DNA of 64,000 nt from Buttiauxella sp. B2 (GCF_006376615.1 NZ_VEXQ01000006.1:173866-237865); one strand, 5' to 3'; shown: positions 56,008 to 64,000, counted from the first letter of the stretch. The notes: generated by a model from the sequence alone, not told the origin. Program-made: numbers and translations.

Positions 56008-56059
56008 AGTATGCCAGTACAACCTTATTCAGGGTGTATCCACGACTTAATCCCGTGTC

Positions 56060-56923
56060 CTAATCCCCCAATGGCTGCCGATCCACGCCGCCACGGTGGC
56101 TGTCCAACGCCAACTTGATACGGCGCAGGCGGTCTTTGGCTTGGTTTTTATTCGCCATCGCAAGTTCCGTTGCTAACACGTCCACCATCGCTAGCATCGC
56201 GTAGCGAGAAGTGCTCGGCTTAAAGATGTAGTCGTTTTCGCGCACGATAAGCGGCAGCACGATATCGGCGTTTTGTGCCAGAGGTGAATCTTGCGGCGTG
56301 ATAGCAATAACTTTTGCACCGTATTGCCGGGCAATAGCTGCACTTTCAATGATTTCCGGCGTGTATCCACCCAGCGAAAGCGCAAGTACTACATCGTTGG
56401 GCGCTACGGAAGAACACATCATTCTCACCAACAAGCCATCACTCTGGCTGACGACCGGCAGACCCAGACGGAACAGGCGGAACTGGACTTCCTGCGCACA
56501 AATCGTTGAACCGCCACCCATCCCGATAGCCAGAATTTGCCGTGTGTCGCTCAACCATTCCACCGCTTTTTTTAGCGACTCGGGGTTTAGCGCCCGGCGG
56601 TTAATATCCAGTACATTAATGATAGTTTCGTAGATACCCTGCACGCCTTCGAGGTCTGGTACATCAAGAATAAAGCGTTGCCCCACCGCCAACGACTGCG
56701 CAAGTTTCACTTTTAATTCACGAACGTCTTTGCAGCCAATGGCACGTGCAAAACGGGTTATCGACGCCTGGCTGGTATCGGTAAGCCGCGCCATTTCAGC
56801 AATGGGCAAAGTCGCGGCAGATTGCACATCATCGAGAATAAATTGGGCGATACGCTTTTCAGTGGCGGTCAACTCCACGAAGCGGTCGGTAATACAGGAA
56901 ATAATGTCGATGGAAACTGGCAT
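56060..56923 (-). CDS. RpiR/HexR-family regulator of the adjacent cluster
   Basis: RpiR-family regulator of 287 residues. The N-terminal HTH is LPIAEMARLTDTSQASITRF with ARAIGCKDVRELKVKLAQS; the SIS domain has ILAIGMGGGSTICAQEVQFR, VVLALSLGGYTPEIIESAAI and VIAITPQDSPLAQNADIVLP. I start at the ATG at 56923 (MPVSIDIISCITDR), after AGGA; a longer frame to 56977 adds a Ser-rich stretch not in the family. Members sense phosphorylated sugar acids such as KDPG. It probably controls the dgo/deacylase cluster. Confidence 0.87.
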   Translation of the reverse strand: MPVSIDIISCITDRFVELTATEKRIAQFILDDVQSAATLPIAEMARLTDTSQASITRFARAIGCKDVRELKVKLAQSLAVGQRFILDVPDLEGVQGIYETIINVLDINRRALNPESLKKAVEWLSDTRQILAIGMGGGSTICAQEVQFRLFRLGLPVVSQSDGLLVRMMCSSVAPNDVVLALSLGGYTPEIIESAAIARQYGAKVIAITPQDSPLAQNADIVLPLIVRENDYIFKPSTSRYAMLAMVDVLATELAMANKNQAKDRLRRIKLALDSHRGGVDRQPLGD

Positions 56924-56952
56924 GGCGCATCCTGAAAATGATAAAAAAGTGC

Positions 56953-56967
56953 TGGTACTTTGTACCA
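56953..56967. promoter_or_regulatory. Palindrome before the RpiR gene
   Basis: TGGTACTTTGTACCA is a perfect 6+3+6 palindrome 30 bases upstream of the RpiR ATG, a likely autoregulatory site. Confidence 0.5.
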
Positions 56968-57071
56968 TAAAAATCATTGGCTGTGGGATTGGCGCGGATT
57001 TGTTGGAAGTTATCGCTGAGTTTATGTAAGAAAAGACCCGTGTTTGGGGCGCGGGCCTTTAAGCGGTTACA

Positions 57072-57329
57072 TCAATTTTGAGGCGCAGCTTTTGTGCTAT
57101 CCAACGTTTGTTCATCGGCTTTAATCGAACCGCTGTTTGCCGCCCAAACACCTTCCTGGGTTTTGGTGATGGCCTCATGTTGGCCATTCAGATTTTGCCC
57201 CATGGCGGCGATATGCGTGTTTTCAGTACCGCCGCTATTATCTGCCCATGGAATAACAGGGTCTGCAGCGAGGGCAAGTAAAGGCAAGCAGAGTGCCCCG
57301 GTAAACAATGCGTAAGTGACTTTATTCAT
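57072..57329 (-). CDS. Small exported protein, unknown function
   Basis: Protein of 85 residues from the ATG at 57329 (MNKVTYALFTGALCLPLLAL), a signal peptide with cleavage after ALAA. The mature part is small and polar: NSGGTENTHIAAMGQNLNGQ, then ANSGSIKADEQTLDSTKAAP. No domain is recognised. An ATG three codons upstream (57338) is the alternative start. It is followed by a long AT-rich spacer upstream and is probably monocistronic. Confidence 0.6.
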   Translation of the reverse strand: MNKVTYALFTGALCLPLLALAADPVIPWADNSGGTENTHIAAMGQNLNGQHEAITKTQEGVWAANSGSIKADEQTLDSTKAAPQN

Positions 57330-57965
57330 TTTTCTCACCTGATAAACATATCAAAGGAATTGCCGGTATGCGGATGACCGATTTCTCCGGCTACGGTGAA
57401 TACTTTAATCCTCTTGCAGGAAAGGGGTTTTACCAACGGTAAATAGGCGTGTCCATCTGACATATCTGCTGCAAAGAAATAATAGAAAATTTAATGGGTT
57501 AGTCGTCTGGCTGCTGTTTCATAGGAAATGATTTGCACACTAATCATAATGATTAATATCTATCTGGTTTAATCATGTCAACGTCGCGATTCTATTAGGT
57601 TGGTTCGCGATTTATAAATGCCATTGAATCTGCCATATAATTAAAAATTAACGTTCCTTCAAGCTGGTTGATGTTTATTTTAAAATAAAAAACAAATTGC
57701 ATTATTGTGTGCTACCACGAAAATACAGCGCGATTTATTGATTAAATATGAAATGATTACAACTGCTTACATAACATCTGTAATCGTAAGAATGATGCTT
57801 GATAGCATTTAGCCTTAACTGTTCTATCCTAATAATGATTAGGTGTATTATATTTTGAAATAATAGTTCTCTTACATTAATGCAATACCTGTTATCTGCA
57901 TGCTTGGCCTTTATTATGCCAGGTTTGGATAGCTACGCTGTCACCTTCACCTGGAATAACATCTT
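57330..57965. other. Long AT-rich intergenic region
   Basis: More than 600 bases without a convincing gene, between divergent genes. Two dyads stand out: TAATCATAATGATTA at 57541-57555 (7+1+7) and CCTAAT-N4-ATTAGG at 57828-57843. They may be regulator sites for the transporter downstream. A 70-codon plus-strand reading from 57880 overlaps the transporter gene in another frame and is not supported. Confidence 0.4.
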
Positions 57966-59078
57966 ATGGAAATTAACGAACTATCCATCGTCGAGAAAAG
58001 ACTGGTTGCCAGATTTCTGGATATGTTCATCAAGCTTGGCTTTATCCTGGCACTCGGTTCCTTCTGTTTTACCGTCATTTCACCCTTTATGAATATGATG
58101 TTGTGGGCGCTTATTTTAGCGGTCACGTTGTACCCTCTTCACCAACGTTTCGCCGCCTACCTCGGGGAAAAACAAGGCTGGGCATCGGTATCAGTAGTAT
58201 TGCTGGGGTTGTTGTTGGTCGTCTTGCCAACTATCGCCATGGTCAGCTCATTGGGTGATAGCGTGAGCGCGCTGGTACACAACGTGAGTGCTGAAAGCTT
58301 GGTTATCCCACCTCCTACGGCTAACGTTGCATCCATTCCTATTGTCGGTGGAAAAATCTACGTCGTGTGGATGAAAGCTGCATCTGATTTGCCCGGTATG
58401 ATCACCAGTTATCGCCCGCAATTGGGGGATATAGCGAAGCAGGTTGTTGGTGTGTTGGCTAGCATGGGCGGCGGTTTAATCGGTTTTATTGTCTCCTTTA
58501 TCGTTGCCGGAATCATTATGGTTTGGGGTGCCGCAGGTGCATCGAGTGCCAATCGTATCGCGATGCGTATCACAGATGAAAGCAAAGGCATGGCGCTGAT
58601 TAAGCTATGTACCAGCACCATTCGTGCCGTGGCTATGGGGGTTATCGGGGTCGCGTTTATTCAGGCGCTGCTGGCAGGTATTGTCATGGCGATAGCTGGT
58701 ATTCCTGCTGTCGGGATCTTCTTCGTACTGGCGCTGATTCTGGGGATTGCCCAGATCCCCGTTATTCTGGTGACCGCACCTGCAATCGCTTTAATGTGGA
58801 CGATGGGCGACCACGGCATGGCCATGAATATCTTCTATACCATTTTGCTGATTATCGCCGGGATGGTGGATAACGTGCTCAAGCCATTGTTGCTGGGACG
58901 AGGTGTTGATGCACCTATGCCGATAGTGCTGTTGGGCGCGCTTGGCGGCATGGCAGCCAGTGGCATTCTTGGTATGTTCATCGGTGCGACTTTGCTTTCC
59001 ATCGGTTATCGAATCTTCATGGCCTGGGTCAACGAAGGTTTGGCGAACCAGGCCGTGAATAGACATGACGCTCCATAA
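57966..59078 (+). CDS. AI-2E-family transporter (YdiK/PerM-like)
   Basis: Membrane protein of 370 residues with about eight spans, of the AI-2E/YhhQ-type exporter family (formerly UPF0118). Family stretches are MMLWALILAVTLYPLHQRFA, VAMGVIGVAFIQALLAGIVM, ILGIAQIPVILVTAPAIALM and GMVDNVLKPLLLGRGVDAPM. A large soluble loop lies after the second span. Members are linked to export of small molecules or sodium/proton exchange; this one's cargo is unknown. It lies 60 bases before a potassium channel gene and may share its transcript. Confidence 0.85.
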   Translation: MEINELSIVEKRLVARFLDMFIKLGFILALGSFCFTVISPFMNMMLWALILAVTLYPLHQRFAAYLGEKQGWASVSVVLLGLLLVVLPTIAMVSSLGDSVSALVHNVSAESLVIPPPTANVASIPIVGGKIYVVWMKAASDLPGMITSYRPQLGDIAKQVVGVLASMGGGLIGFIVSFIVAGIIMVWGAAGASSANRIAMRITDESKGMALIKLCTSTIRAVAMGVIGVAFIQALLAGIVMAIAGIPAVGIFFVLALILGIAQIPVILVTAPAIALMWTMGDHGMAMNIFYTILLIIAGMVDNVLKPLLLGRGVDAPMPIVLLGALGGMAASGILGMFIGATLLSIGYRIFMAWVNEGLANQAVNRHDAP

Positions 59079-59138
59079 CTTTCACATTTGGCGCCTCCAA
59101 CTGAAAAGGGGGCGCCAGCCTCGCACCGGGAGCGCACT

Positions 59139-59564
59139 ATGTTGCTGGTGCTACTAACCGGAATGCCGGTCATCCTGTGCAACATGCTGTTGCAGTCGTG
59201 TGTTTCTATCTGGAGCATCCGTTTTTACATCAAACATTTTCATCATAAAGAAGGGATGATTGCCGGAGTGCTGGCACTATTTGGCATCATCATTATCGTT
59301 CTGATGGGAAATCTGCTGCAAATCTTGCTCTGGGGGATCTTGTTCCTGTGGCTGGGCGAATTCACCAACTTAAAAGAGGCTGTTTATCACTCTGGCGTTA
59401 ACTTTGCCACGTTGGGCTATGGCGACATCGTGATGAGTGCGAAGTGGAAACTACTTGGCCCATTAGAAGCGGTGAATGGCGCTTTGATGATTGGCCTGTC
59501 AGGTGCCTGCATGTTGGCGGTTCTGCAACATCATATCCGCAAGCAGCTCGGGAAATTTCGGTAA
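59139..59564 (+). CDS. Small two-pore-domain-type potassium channel protein
   Basis: Membrane protein of 141 residues. Two N-terminal hydrophobic segments (GMPVILCNMLLQSCVSIWSI; VLALFGIIIIVLMGNLLQIL) are followed by an ion-channel pore: YHSGVNFATLGYGDIVMS holds the potassium filter TLGYGD. A last helix is NGALMIGLSGACMLAVLQHH. I choose the ATG at 59139, seven bases after GGGAG; a longer frame to 59088 is unsupported. The family (Ion_trans_2) is known from prokaryotic potassium channels. It sits between the AI-2E-family gene and kup. Confidence 0.85.
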   Translation: MLLVLLTGMPVILCNMLLQSCVSIWSIRFYIKHFHHKEGMIAGVLALFGIIIIVLMGNLLQILLWGILFLWLGEFTNLKEAVYHSGVNFATLGYGDIVMSAKWKLLGPLEAVNGALMIGLSGACMLAVLQHHIRKQLGKFR

Positions 59565-59658
59565 CACTTCCAGATGCTGGCCCGCCACCAGATAGCTAAA
59601 GGGTACTAAAGTTAACAAGATACCCAAGTTATCGCGGTGCTGGCGAAAGGAAAGCATC

Positions 59659-61539
59659 ATGTCTGTAAGCCATCTATCAGAAGAAAAAAATCAGAGCAGC
59701 ATGACCATGCTCGCCGGTGGTGCGCTGGGTGTCGTGTTTGGCGATATCGGCACTAGTCCGCTGTATACCTTGAAAACAGTGCTATCGTTATCGGGCGATG
59801 CACCCACTCCTGATGTGATTTTAGGTTTGCTGTCGCTGATTTTCTGGGCGTTGGTCATCGTCACTTCGCTGAAATATGCCATGTTTGCAATGCGGATTGA
59901 TAACCACGGCGAAGGCGGGATTTTGGCGTTAATGGCTCTGCTTGTACGCAAGAAAAGCCAGCGACCAATTGTGATTTTTGCTGCGTTGTTTGGTGCAGCA
60001 CTCATTTATGGTGACGGGGCGATTACGCCGGCTATTTCAGTGCTTTCGGCGCTGGAAGGCTTGAAAATCATCCTGCCTGAATCCAAACCTTTTATTCTGC
60101 CTGGCACAGTTGCGATTCTGGTGACGTTGTTTGCCATTCAGCCACTAGGCACAGCGCGCATTGCGAAAGTATTCGGCCCGGTAATGGGGTTGTGGTTTGC
60201 CACTATTGCCGCGCTGGGAATTTGGGGCATTGCGCAATATCCCTCAGTATTGATGGCGTTAAATCCGCTGTATGGCATCCGGTTTTTGTTCTCCAACGGC
60301 ATCGTGAGTTTCATGGTGCTGGGGGGCGTATTTTTGTGCGTGACCGGGGCGGAAGCGTTGTATGCCGACATGGGCCATTTCGGTAAAAAACCTATCTGGA
60401 TTGCCTGGTTCGCGATTGTGTTTCCGAGCCTGCTATTAAATTACGCAGGCCAGGCCGCGCTTATTCTTTCTGGCGCGGATATCAGTCAAAATATCTTCTT
60501 CCGTTTATGCCCACCTATTATGCAAATCCCGCTGGTGATATTGGCGACGCTTGCGACAATTATTGCCAGCCAGGCCATTATTAGCGGGGCATTTTCCATG
60601 ACACGGCAGGCTATTCAATTAGGATGGTTACCGCGTTTGCATATAAAGCAAACCACCGAGGAAAGTTACGGGCAGATATATATAGGCCCGATAAACGGAT
60701 TGCTGATGTCAGCCACGGTATTTTTGGCGGTCTTTTTTAAATCATCGGATAGCCTGGCTGCGGCATACGGTATTGCGGTGTCGCTAACCATGATTATGAC
60801 CTCGGGCCTGCTGTTTGTTTCCATGCGTGAAGTGTGGCGCTGGAGCCTGCCATTAAGCCTGCTGGTTGCGGGCATTTTTACCCTCGTTGACCTTAGCTTC
60901 CTGATTGCAAATATGGCGAAGGTGCAAGACGGTGGGTATATCCCGTTATTACTGGCGACGGCAGTCTATGTAGTGATGCTTATCTGGCATCGCGGGGCGG
61001 TTGCGGTAGCCGCAGCAATCAATGAGAAAACTGTGCCAGTGGTTGATTTTATGGCGGATATTAGCACCCGGGAAATTCCCAGAATTCCCGGTACTGCCGT
61101 GTTTCTGACCCGCACGCAATACGGCACACCCGCAGTAATGAAGTGGCACGTAAAACGTAATGGTTCACTGCACGAGCATGTTTTGGCACTCAGTATTGTG
61201 ATTGATAACATCCCTCGAGTTGACCCATCCGAGCGCCTGACGGTCGAGAAACTCAACCCTGGATTTTGGCGTGCGACGGCGCTCTATGGATTTATGGAAC
61301 GCCCCAATATTCCGTTATTGCTGCGTTATCCGGAAATTCAGCTTTGTAATTTAGATCTCGATGAGGTGACCTATTACATGGGGCATGAAGTGATTGTTAA
61401 GCGTGAAGGCGGCTCAGGTTTACCCGCATGGCAGCGCAACGCCTTCGCCATGATGGTTCGTAACAGTGCGCATGTGACGGATTACTACTATTTGCCAAGT
61501 GATCAGGTGGTTGGAATTAATCGCATGGTGCCCATCTAA
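59659..61539 (+). CDS. kup: Kup, potassium uptake transporter
   Basis: KUP/HAK/KT family potassium:proton symporter of 626 residues (E. coli Kup 622). The hallmark is the first membrane region LGVVFGDIGTSPLYTLKTVL; YGDGAITPAISVLSALEGL and VTGAEALYADMGHFG also fit. Twelve spans are followed by a long cytoplasmic tail (from about residue 430). It is not identical in detail to E. coli Kup and may be a second copy. AAAGGAAAG lies upstream. With the channel gene it forms a potassium locus. Confidence 0.9.
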   Translation: MSVSHLSEEKNQSSMTMLAGGALGVVFGDIGTSPLYTLKTVLSLSGDAPTPDVILGLLSLIFWALVIVTSLKYAMFAMRIDNHGEGGILALMALLVRKKSQRPIVIFAALFGAALIYGDGAITPAISVLSALEGLKIILPESKPFILPGTVAILVTLFAIQPLGTARIAKVFGPVMGLWFATIAALGIWGIAQYPSVLMALNPLYGIRFLFSNGIVSFMVLGGVFLCVTGAEALYADMGHFGKKPIWIAWFAIVFPSLLLNYAGQAALILSGADISQNIFFRLCPPIMQIPLVILATLATIIASQAIISGAFSMTRQAIQLGWLPRLHIKQTTEESYGQIYIGPINGLLMSATVFLAVFFKSSDSLAAAYGIAVSLTMIMTSGLLFVSMREVWRWSLPLSLLVAGIFTLVDLSFLIANMAKVQDGGYIPLLLATAVYVVMLIWHRGAVAVAAAINEKTVPVVDFMADISTREIPRIPGTAVFLTRTQYGTPAVMKWHVKRNGSLHEHVLALSIVIDNIPRVDPSERLTVEKLNPGFWRATALYGFMERPNIPLLLRYPEIQLCNLDLDEVTYYMGHEVIVKREGGSGLPAWQRNAFAMMVRNSAHVTDYYYLPSDQVVGINRMVPI

Positions 61540-61691
61540 AAGAAATATTTTCTTCTACTGTGCAAAAAGAAAAGCTGATTACGTTAAAGGAGGGGAAGGG
61601 TTTGCTGCCGACCTCGCAGGGGCGCTTTTCTATTTTTAAGCTGAAAACACTAAGCCAAAAAGGTGACAACTGCTGTACAAAAGCTGAACTA

Positions 61692-61717
61692 TAATACTGG
61701 TATCATCTCCAGTATTA
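61692..61717. promoter_or_regulatory. Inverted repeat in the kup/SgcJ-like gap
   Basis: TAATACTGG, eight-base loop, CCAGTATTA: a perfect 9-bp inverted repeat with no T-run, 176 bases before the next gene. The whole 350-base gap (61540-61892) shows no gene; this repeat and a GC-rich stretch at 61605-61630 are the only notable parts. Operator or RNA structure are both possible. Confidence 0.45.
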
Positions 61718-61892
61718 CTAAAGTTATGGGCTGTTTCATCGTGTTAAATACCCTTATCCTTCAGTGATATCTCTATTTTTCACACAAGTGCATTCCAGTA
61801 ATTGCCAATGGTAATTATGTGTAATTTGATTTATTTGTCCATGTTATCAAAGGTGTGTTCGTAGGCAGGCAATTTCCAACGGAATGATAAAC

Positions 61893-62345
61893 ATGAAAAA
61901 AATTATTGGTCTTGTCGTTTCACTCACTCTGCCCTCCGGTTCAGCTTTTGCCGTAACCGCCCCTGATTGTGTGAAAGTTGATAAAGCACAAATTGAAGGG
62001 TTGTTTGAAAAATGGAACGAGTCGCTGAAGACGGGTAATGCGAAGACGGTTTCTGAAAACTATCTCAGCGATGCGGTTTTACTCGCTACTGTATCTAATA
62101 AACCACGTTTGACCGACGCCGAACGCATTGACTATTTTGAGCATTTCCTCGAAAAAAAACCGATCGGGAAAATTGACTCCCGCACTATTCGACTTGGCTG
62201 CAATAAAGCCGTCGACACCGGCACTTACACCTTTACCTTTGCTGATAAAACTACCGTTTCAGCGCGTTATACCTTCACTTACGCGTGGGATGGTAAAGAG
62301 TGGAAAATCTCTACCCACCATTCTTCGGCGATGCCAGAAGGTTAA
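61893..62345 (+). CDS. Exported SgcJ/EcaC-like (CaMKII association domain-type) protein
   Basis: Protein of 150 residues from the ATG at 61893 (an in-frame ATG at 61884 adds three). The signal peptide is MKKIIGLVVSLTLPSGSAFA. The NTF2-like fold is suggested by IEGLFEKWNESLKTGNAKTV, FEHFLEKKPIGKIDSRTIRL and the end WKISTHHSSAMPEG, which is typical of SgcJ/EcaC or CaMKII-association-domain proteins. Mature protein likely periplasmic; function unknown. Confidence 0.8.
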   Translation: MKKIIGLVVSLTLPSGSAFAVTAPDCVKVDKAQIEGLFEKWNESLKTGNAKTVSENYLSDAVLLATVSNKPRLTDAERIDYFEHFLEKKPIGKIDSRTIRLGCNKAVDTGTYTFTFADKTTVSARYTFTYAWDGKEWKISTHHSSAMPEG

Positions 62346-62353
62346 TAGTAAAA

Positions 62354-62373
62354 AACCGGCTGCTGGGCCGGTT
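62354..62373 (-). terminator. Intrinsic terminator of the repeat-protein gene
   Basis: On the reverse strand AACCGGC, six-base loop, GCCGGTT followed by TTT, about 60 bases beyond the adhesin stop. It could also end the plus-strand gene at 62345. Confidence 0.65.
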
Positions 62374-62433
62374 GAAATCTGACAAACATTTTTTGTAGGG
62401 CAGAGCAGTCGTTCGCATCTCCTGCAAATTATT

Positions 62434-64000
62434 CTAATAGCTGTGGTGTTCTGGCTTATGCAGCAGATGCTCCACTGAGGGTGATAACGCAGCATGATGT
62501 TCGTGTATCGCGCTCGGTGCCATAACCGGAGCCAATGATACTGGCGCGCAAAGCGTATTGCTGTGGTGATCATCTGTCACAATCAGTTGGCTAACATCAT
62601 CGCTACCCTTTTCGATTTCCGTCGCTAACGAGCTGAGATCGATTTTATCCGCCCCATGGCCTTGCGTAATCGTGGCATCCACACTTTCACTTTGATTCAC
62701 TTTGCCAGGATGCAACAGGGCATCCATATTGAGATCGTTATTCTCATGATGGCCGAGAATGCTCACAGAATATGTGTGATGCACATCGGGCGCGTTGTGA
62801 GCTGTCGCGAGATCGGCTGCATGATGTTGCGCTGAATTATCGTCAGCGGCAGGTGCTGGCGAAGGAGCCGGGTCATGATGTTCATAACTGCCGTGGCCTG
62901 TAATAACGGGTTTCTCATCACCATGAACGCGTATCGTAATGTCATCATGCCATGTCGACCCAGGTCCTGGATTGTCGATAACATATTTTCCATCATCCCC
63001 AACGGTATAAATGGCTCTATCCCCGTCCATAACCTCTGTGCCTTTCGGCAACCCTTCAAGCGTTATTTTGCTCAAAGAATCTGTCTTGTCATCGTCAGTC
63101 AGTGTTGCAGTGACATCGATAATATAATCATGCGCCGCAGGGGGCGGTGCTATGTGATCAAGGGTTGTCGGGCTGCCAGACGCGGTGTGAATTTTGCCAT
63201 CACCAAAAATAACCCCTTCAATCTGATTACTGCCTTGCCCAAAGTACGAGCCATGCTGCCCGTCAGCAGTGGTGTAAGTCACGGTGACGCCATCTAACGT
63301 ATTGACGTTATGATTGCGGTTATCGGTTTGATGCGTCGCCTCCGGAGTGACACCGTCTTGCGTCTGCACAAAAATATAATCTTTATGGCTGTCGGAATTG
63401 CCTTGTGGCTGGGTATTGCCATGCACAGAATCCAGATCTCGGTGGTTGCCATCCTGGGTATAGCCACTGCCTTTATGTACTACGAAGACGTCAGAATAGG
63501 CGCCATCTCCTCCCGGATTACCGTTGGAATAATGCATTACCTGATGACCAGGATCGGCACAGACAGGAACGTCATCCCCCTCGCTTAACCAAATACGAAC
63601 CTCCGAACCGATAGCGACAATTTTGCCATCCTTCACGTCGAAACCATCTGGCGACTCACTGCCTCCGTTAACTTTAATGACATCAGATCCCGATGTATCA
63701 GCCGGGACTTCGTGAAGATTAACACTGACATCCACATGAGCGAGAGATGCCGTAACGGTGTTCTTCGTGGGAACCAGATCGGTGACGGGAACCGTATGAA
63801 TCGTCGGAATCAGCTGGGCCAATGGAGTTAGTGGATGTTCCGGAGTCAGCTGAGTCAGTGGCGTTGGCGGATGTTCCGGAGTCAACTGAGTCAGTGGCGT
63901 CGGTGGACGTTCTGGAGTCAACTGGTGCAGCGGCGTCGGTGGATGTTCCGGAGTCAGCTGGTGCAGCGGCGTCGGTGGATGTTCCGGAGTCAACTGGTGC
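62434..64000 (-). CDS. Large repeat protein, C-terminal part (probable secreted adhesin; truncated by window)
   Basis: C-terminal 522 residues of a protein whose 5' end lies beyond the right edge; the frame is open to the last base. It begins with five to six tandem copies of a 12-residue unit (LTPEHPPTPLHQ). About 330 Asp/Gly-rich residues follow, including VTATLTDDDKTDSLSKITLE and LEGLPKGTEVMDGDRAIYTV. This resembles the Ig-like/cadherin-like repeats of type I-secreted adhesins. Near the end KIDLSSLATEIEKGSDDV resembles a type I secretion C-terminal region, but the last 80 residues are rich in histidine. No RTX nonapeptides are obvious. Likely a surface or biofilm protein. Confidence 0.7.
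   Translation of the reverse strand, partial: HQLTPEHPPTPLHQLTPEHPPTPLHQLTPERPPTPLTQLTPEHPPTPLTQLTPEHPLTPLAQLIPTIHTVPVTDLVPTKNTVTASLAHVDVSVNLHEVPADTSGSDVIKVNGGSESPDGFDVKDGKIVAIGSEVRIWLSEGDDVPVCADPGHQVMHYSNGNPGGDGAYSDVFVVHKGSGYTQDGNHRDLDSVHGNTQPQGNSDSHKDYIFVQTQDGVTPEATHQTDNRNHNVNTLDGVTVTYTTADGQHGSYFGQGSNQIEGVIFGDGKIHTASGSPTTLDHIAPPPAAHDYIIDVTATLTDDDKTDSLSKITLEGLPKGTEVMDGDRAIYTVGDDGKYVIDNPGPGSTWHDDITIRVHGDEKPVITGHGSYEHHDPAPSPAPAADDNSAQHHAADLATAHNAPDVHHTYSVSILGHHENNDLNMDALLHPGKVNQSESVDATITQGHGADKIDLSSLATEIEKGSDDVSQLIVTDDHHSNTLCAPVSLAPVMAPSAIHEHHAALSPSVEHLLHKPEHHSY
63806..64000. repeat. 36-bp tandem repeats in the repeat protein
   Basis: Units of exactly 36 bp start at 63806, 63842, 63878, 63914 and 63950, with a sixth cut by the edge at 63986. 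Each encodes LTPEHPPTPL(H/T/A)Q. Units nearest the edge are almost identical; the innermost (63806) is most diverged, as expected if the array grows by slippage. More copies probably lie outside the window. Confidence 0.92.

Noticed and set aside
57880..58092. 70-codon ORF before the AI-2E-family transporter
   Set aside because: Most of it overlaps the transporter gene in another frame; no ribosome site and no homology recognised.
59088..59138. Longer start for the potassium channel gene
   Set aside because: The added residues are polar, lie in a hairpin-forming spacer (GGCGCC...GGCGCC) and lack a ribosome site; the ATG at 59139 has one.
62391..62420. GTAGGGC sequence after the SgcJ-like gene as another REP element
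   Set aside because: It has the GTAG start but no matching GC-rich hairpin follows.
63806..64000. 36-bp direct repeats as a CRISPR array
   Set aside because: Units are contiguous with no spacers and stay in one reading frame encoding a repeated peptide.

Overview
The window looks like chromosomal DNA of an enterobacterium (Enterobacteriaceae). Gene content, protein sequences and regulatory sites repeatedly match the Escherichia/Salmonella relatives I know: an enterobactin locus with Fur boxes, ivbL-ilvBN, lldPRD, fdnGHI with a selenocysteine codon, ybdK/ybdG/ybdJ and a yahB-yahJ cluster. The gene order differs from E. coli K-12, and several loci are absent from K-12. A genus such as Buttiauxella, Kluyvera or Scandinavium is possible, but I cannot fix it from sequence alone. 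There is no sign of plasmid or phage backbone; no tRNA, rRNA, CRISPR or intact insertion sequence was seen.

Layout. 1-8170: enterobactin export, uptake and synthesis (fepD, entS, fepB, entCEBAH), with two divergent Fur-controlled promoters. 8400-11820: cstA-ybdD plus a CobW-type GTPase. 11830-14170: ivbL attenuator and ilvBN (acetohydroxyacid synthase I). 14277-16092: an ECF sigma/anti-sigma/exported TPR operon. 16317-16938: a RelE/HigB-type toxin and antitoxin. 16981-20781: lldPRD (L-lactate) with two LldR operators. 20849-23490: alcohol dehydrogenase, cupin and a divergent LysR regulator. 23572-26458: ybdK, the mechanosensitive channel ybdG, and ybdJ. 26554-31222: fdnGHI formate dehydrogenase-N. 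31386-31873: small ORFs. 33036-41845: yahB divergent from yahDEFG, an NCS2-type permease, yahI and yahJ. This is a probable ureide or cyclic amide pathway with a carbamoyltransferase/carbamate kinase module. 41902-43793: TrkG potassium transporter and a DUF1471 protein.

44116-48531: a cellobiose/chitobiose-type PTS (EIIB, GH4 phospho-glycosidase, EIIC) divergent from an RpiR-type regulator with three copies of its HTH segment. Three identical-format palindromes (TGAAA-N5-TTTCA) lie between them. 48643-56923: a PLP D-amino acid deaminase-like enzyme, an N-acyl-D-amino-acid deacylase, RidA, a sodium:solute symporter, a 2-keto-3-deoxygalactonate kinase, the KDPGal aldolase and an RpiR regulator. 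Read together these suggest a pathway for an N-acylated amino-sugar acid: import, deacylation, PLP elimination with RidA clean-up, phosphorylation, then aldol cleavage to pyruvate and glyceraldehyde 3-phosphate. It resembles the chitin-oxidation route described in marine bacteria and is my main candidate for an undescribed enterobacterial system.

57072-61539: a small exported protein, an AI-2E-family transporter, a small potassium channel and a Kup transporter. 61893-62345: an exported SgcJ-like protein. 62434-64000: the C-terminal part of a large, probably secreted repeat protein whose 36-bp tandem repeats run off the right edge. Several short CCCTCTCC...GGAGAGGG hairpins and one REP-like pair are scattered between genes.
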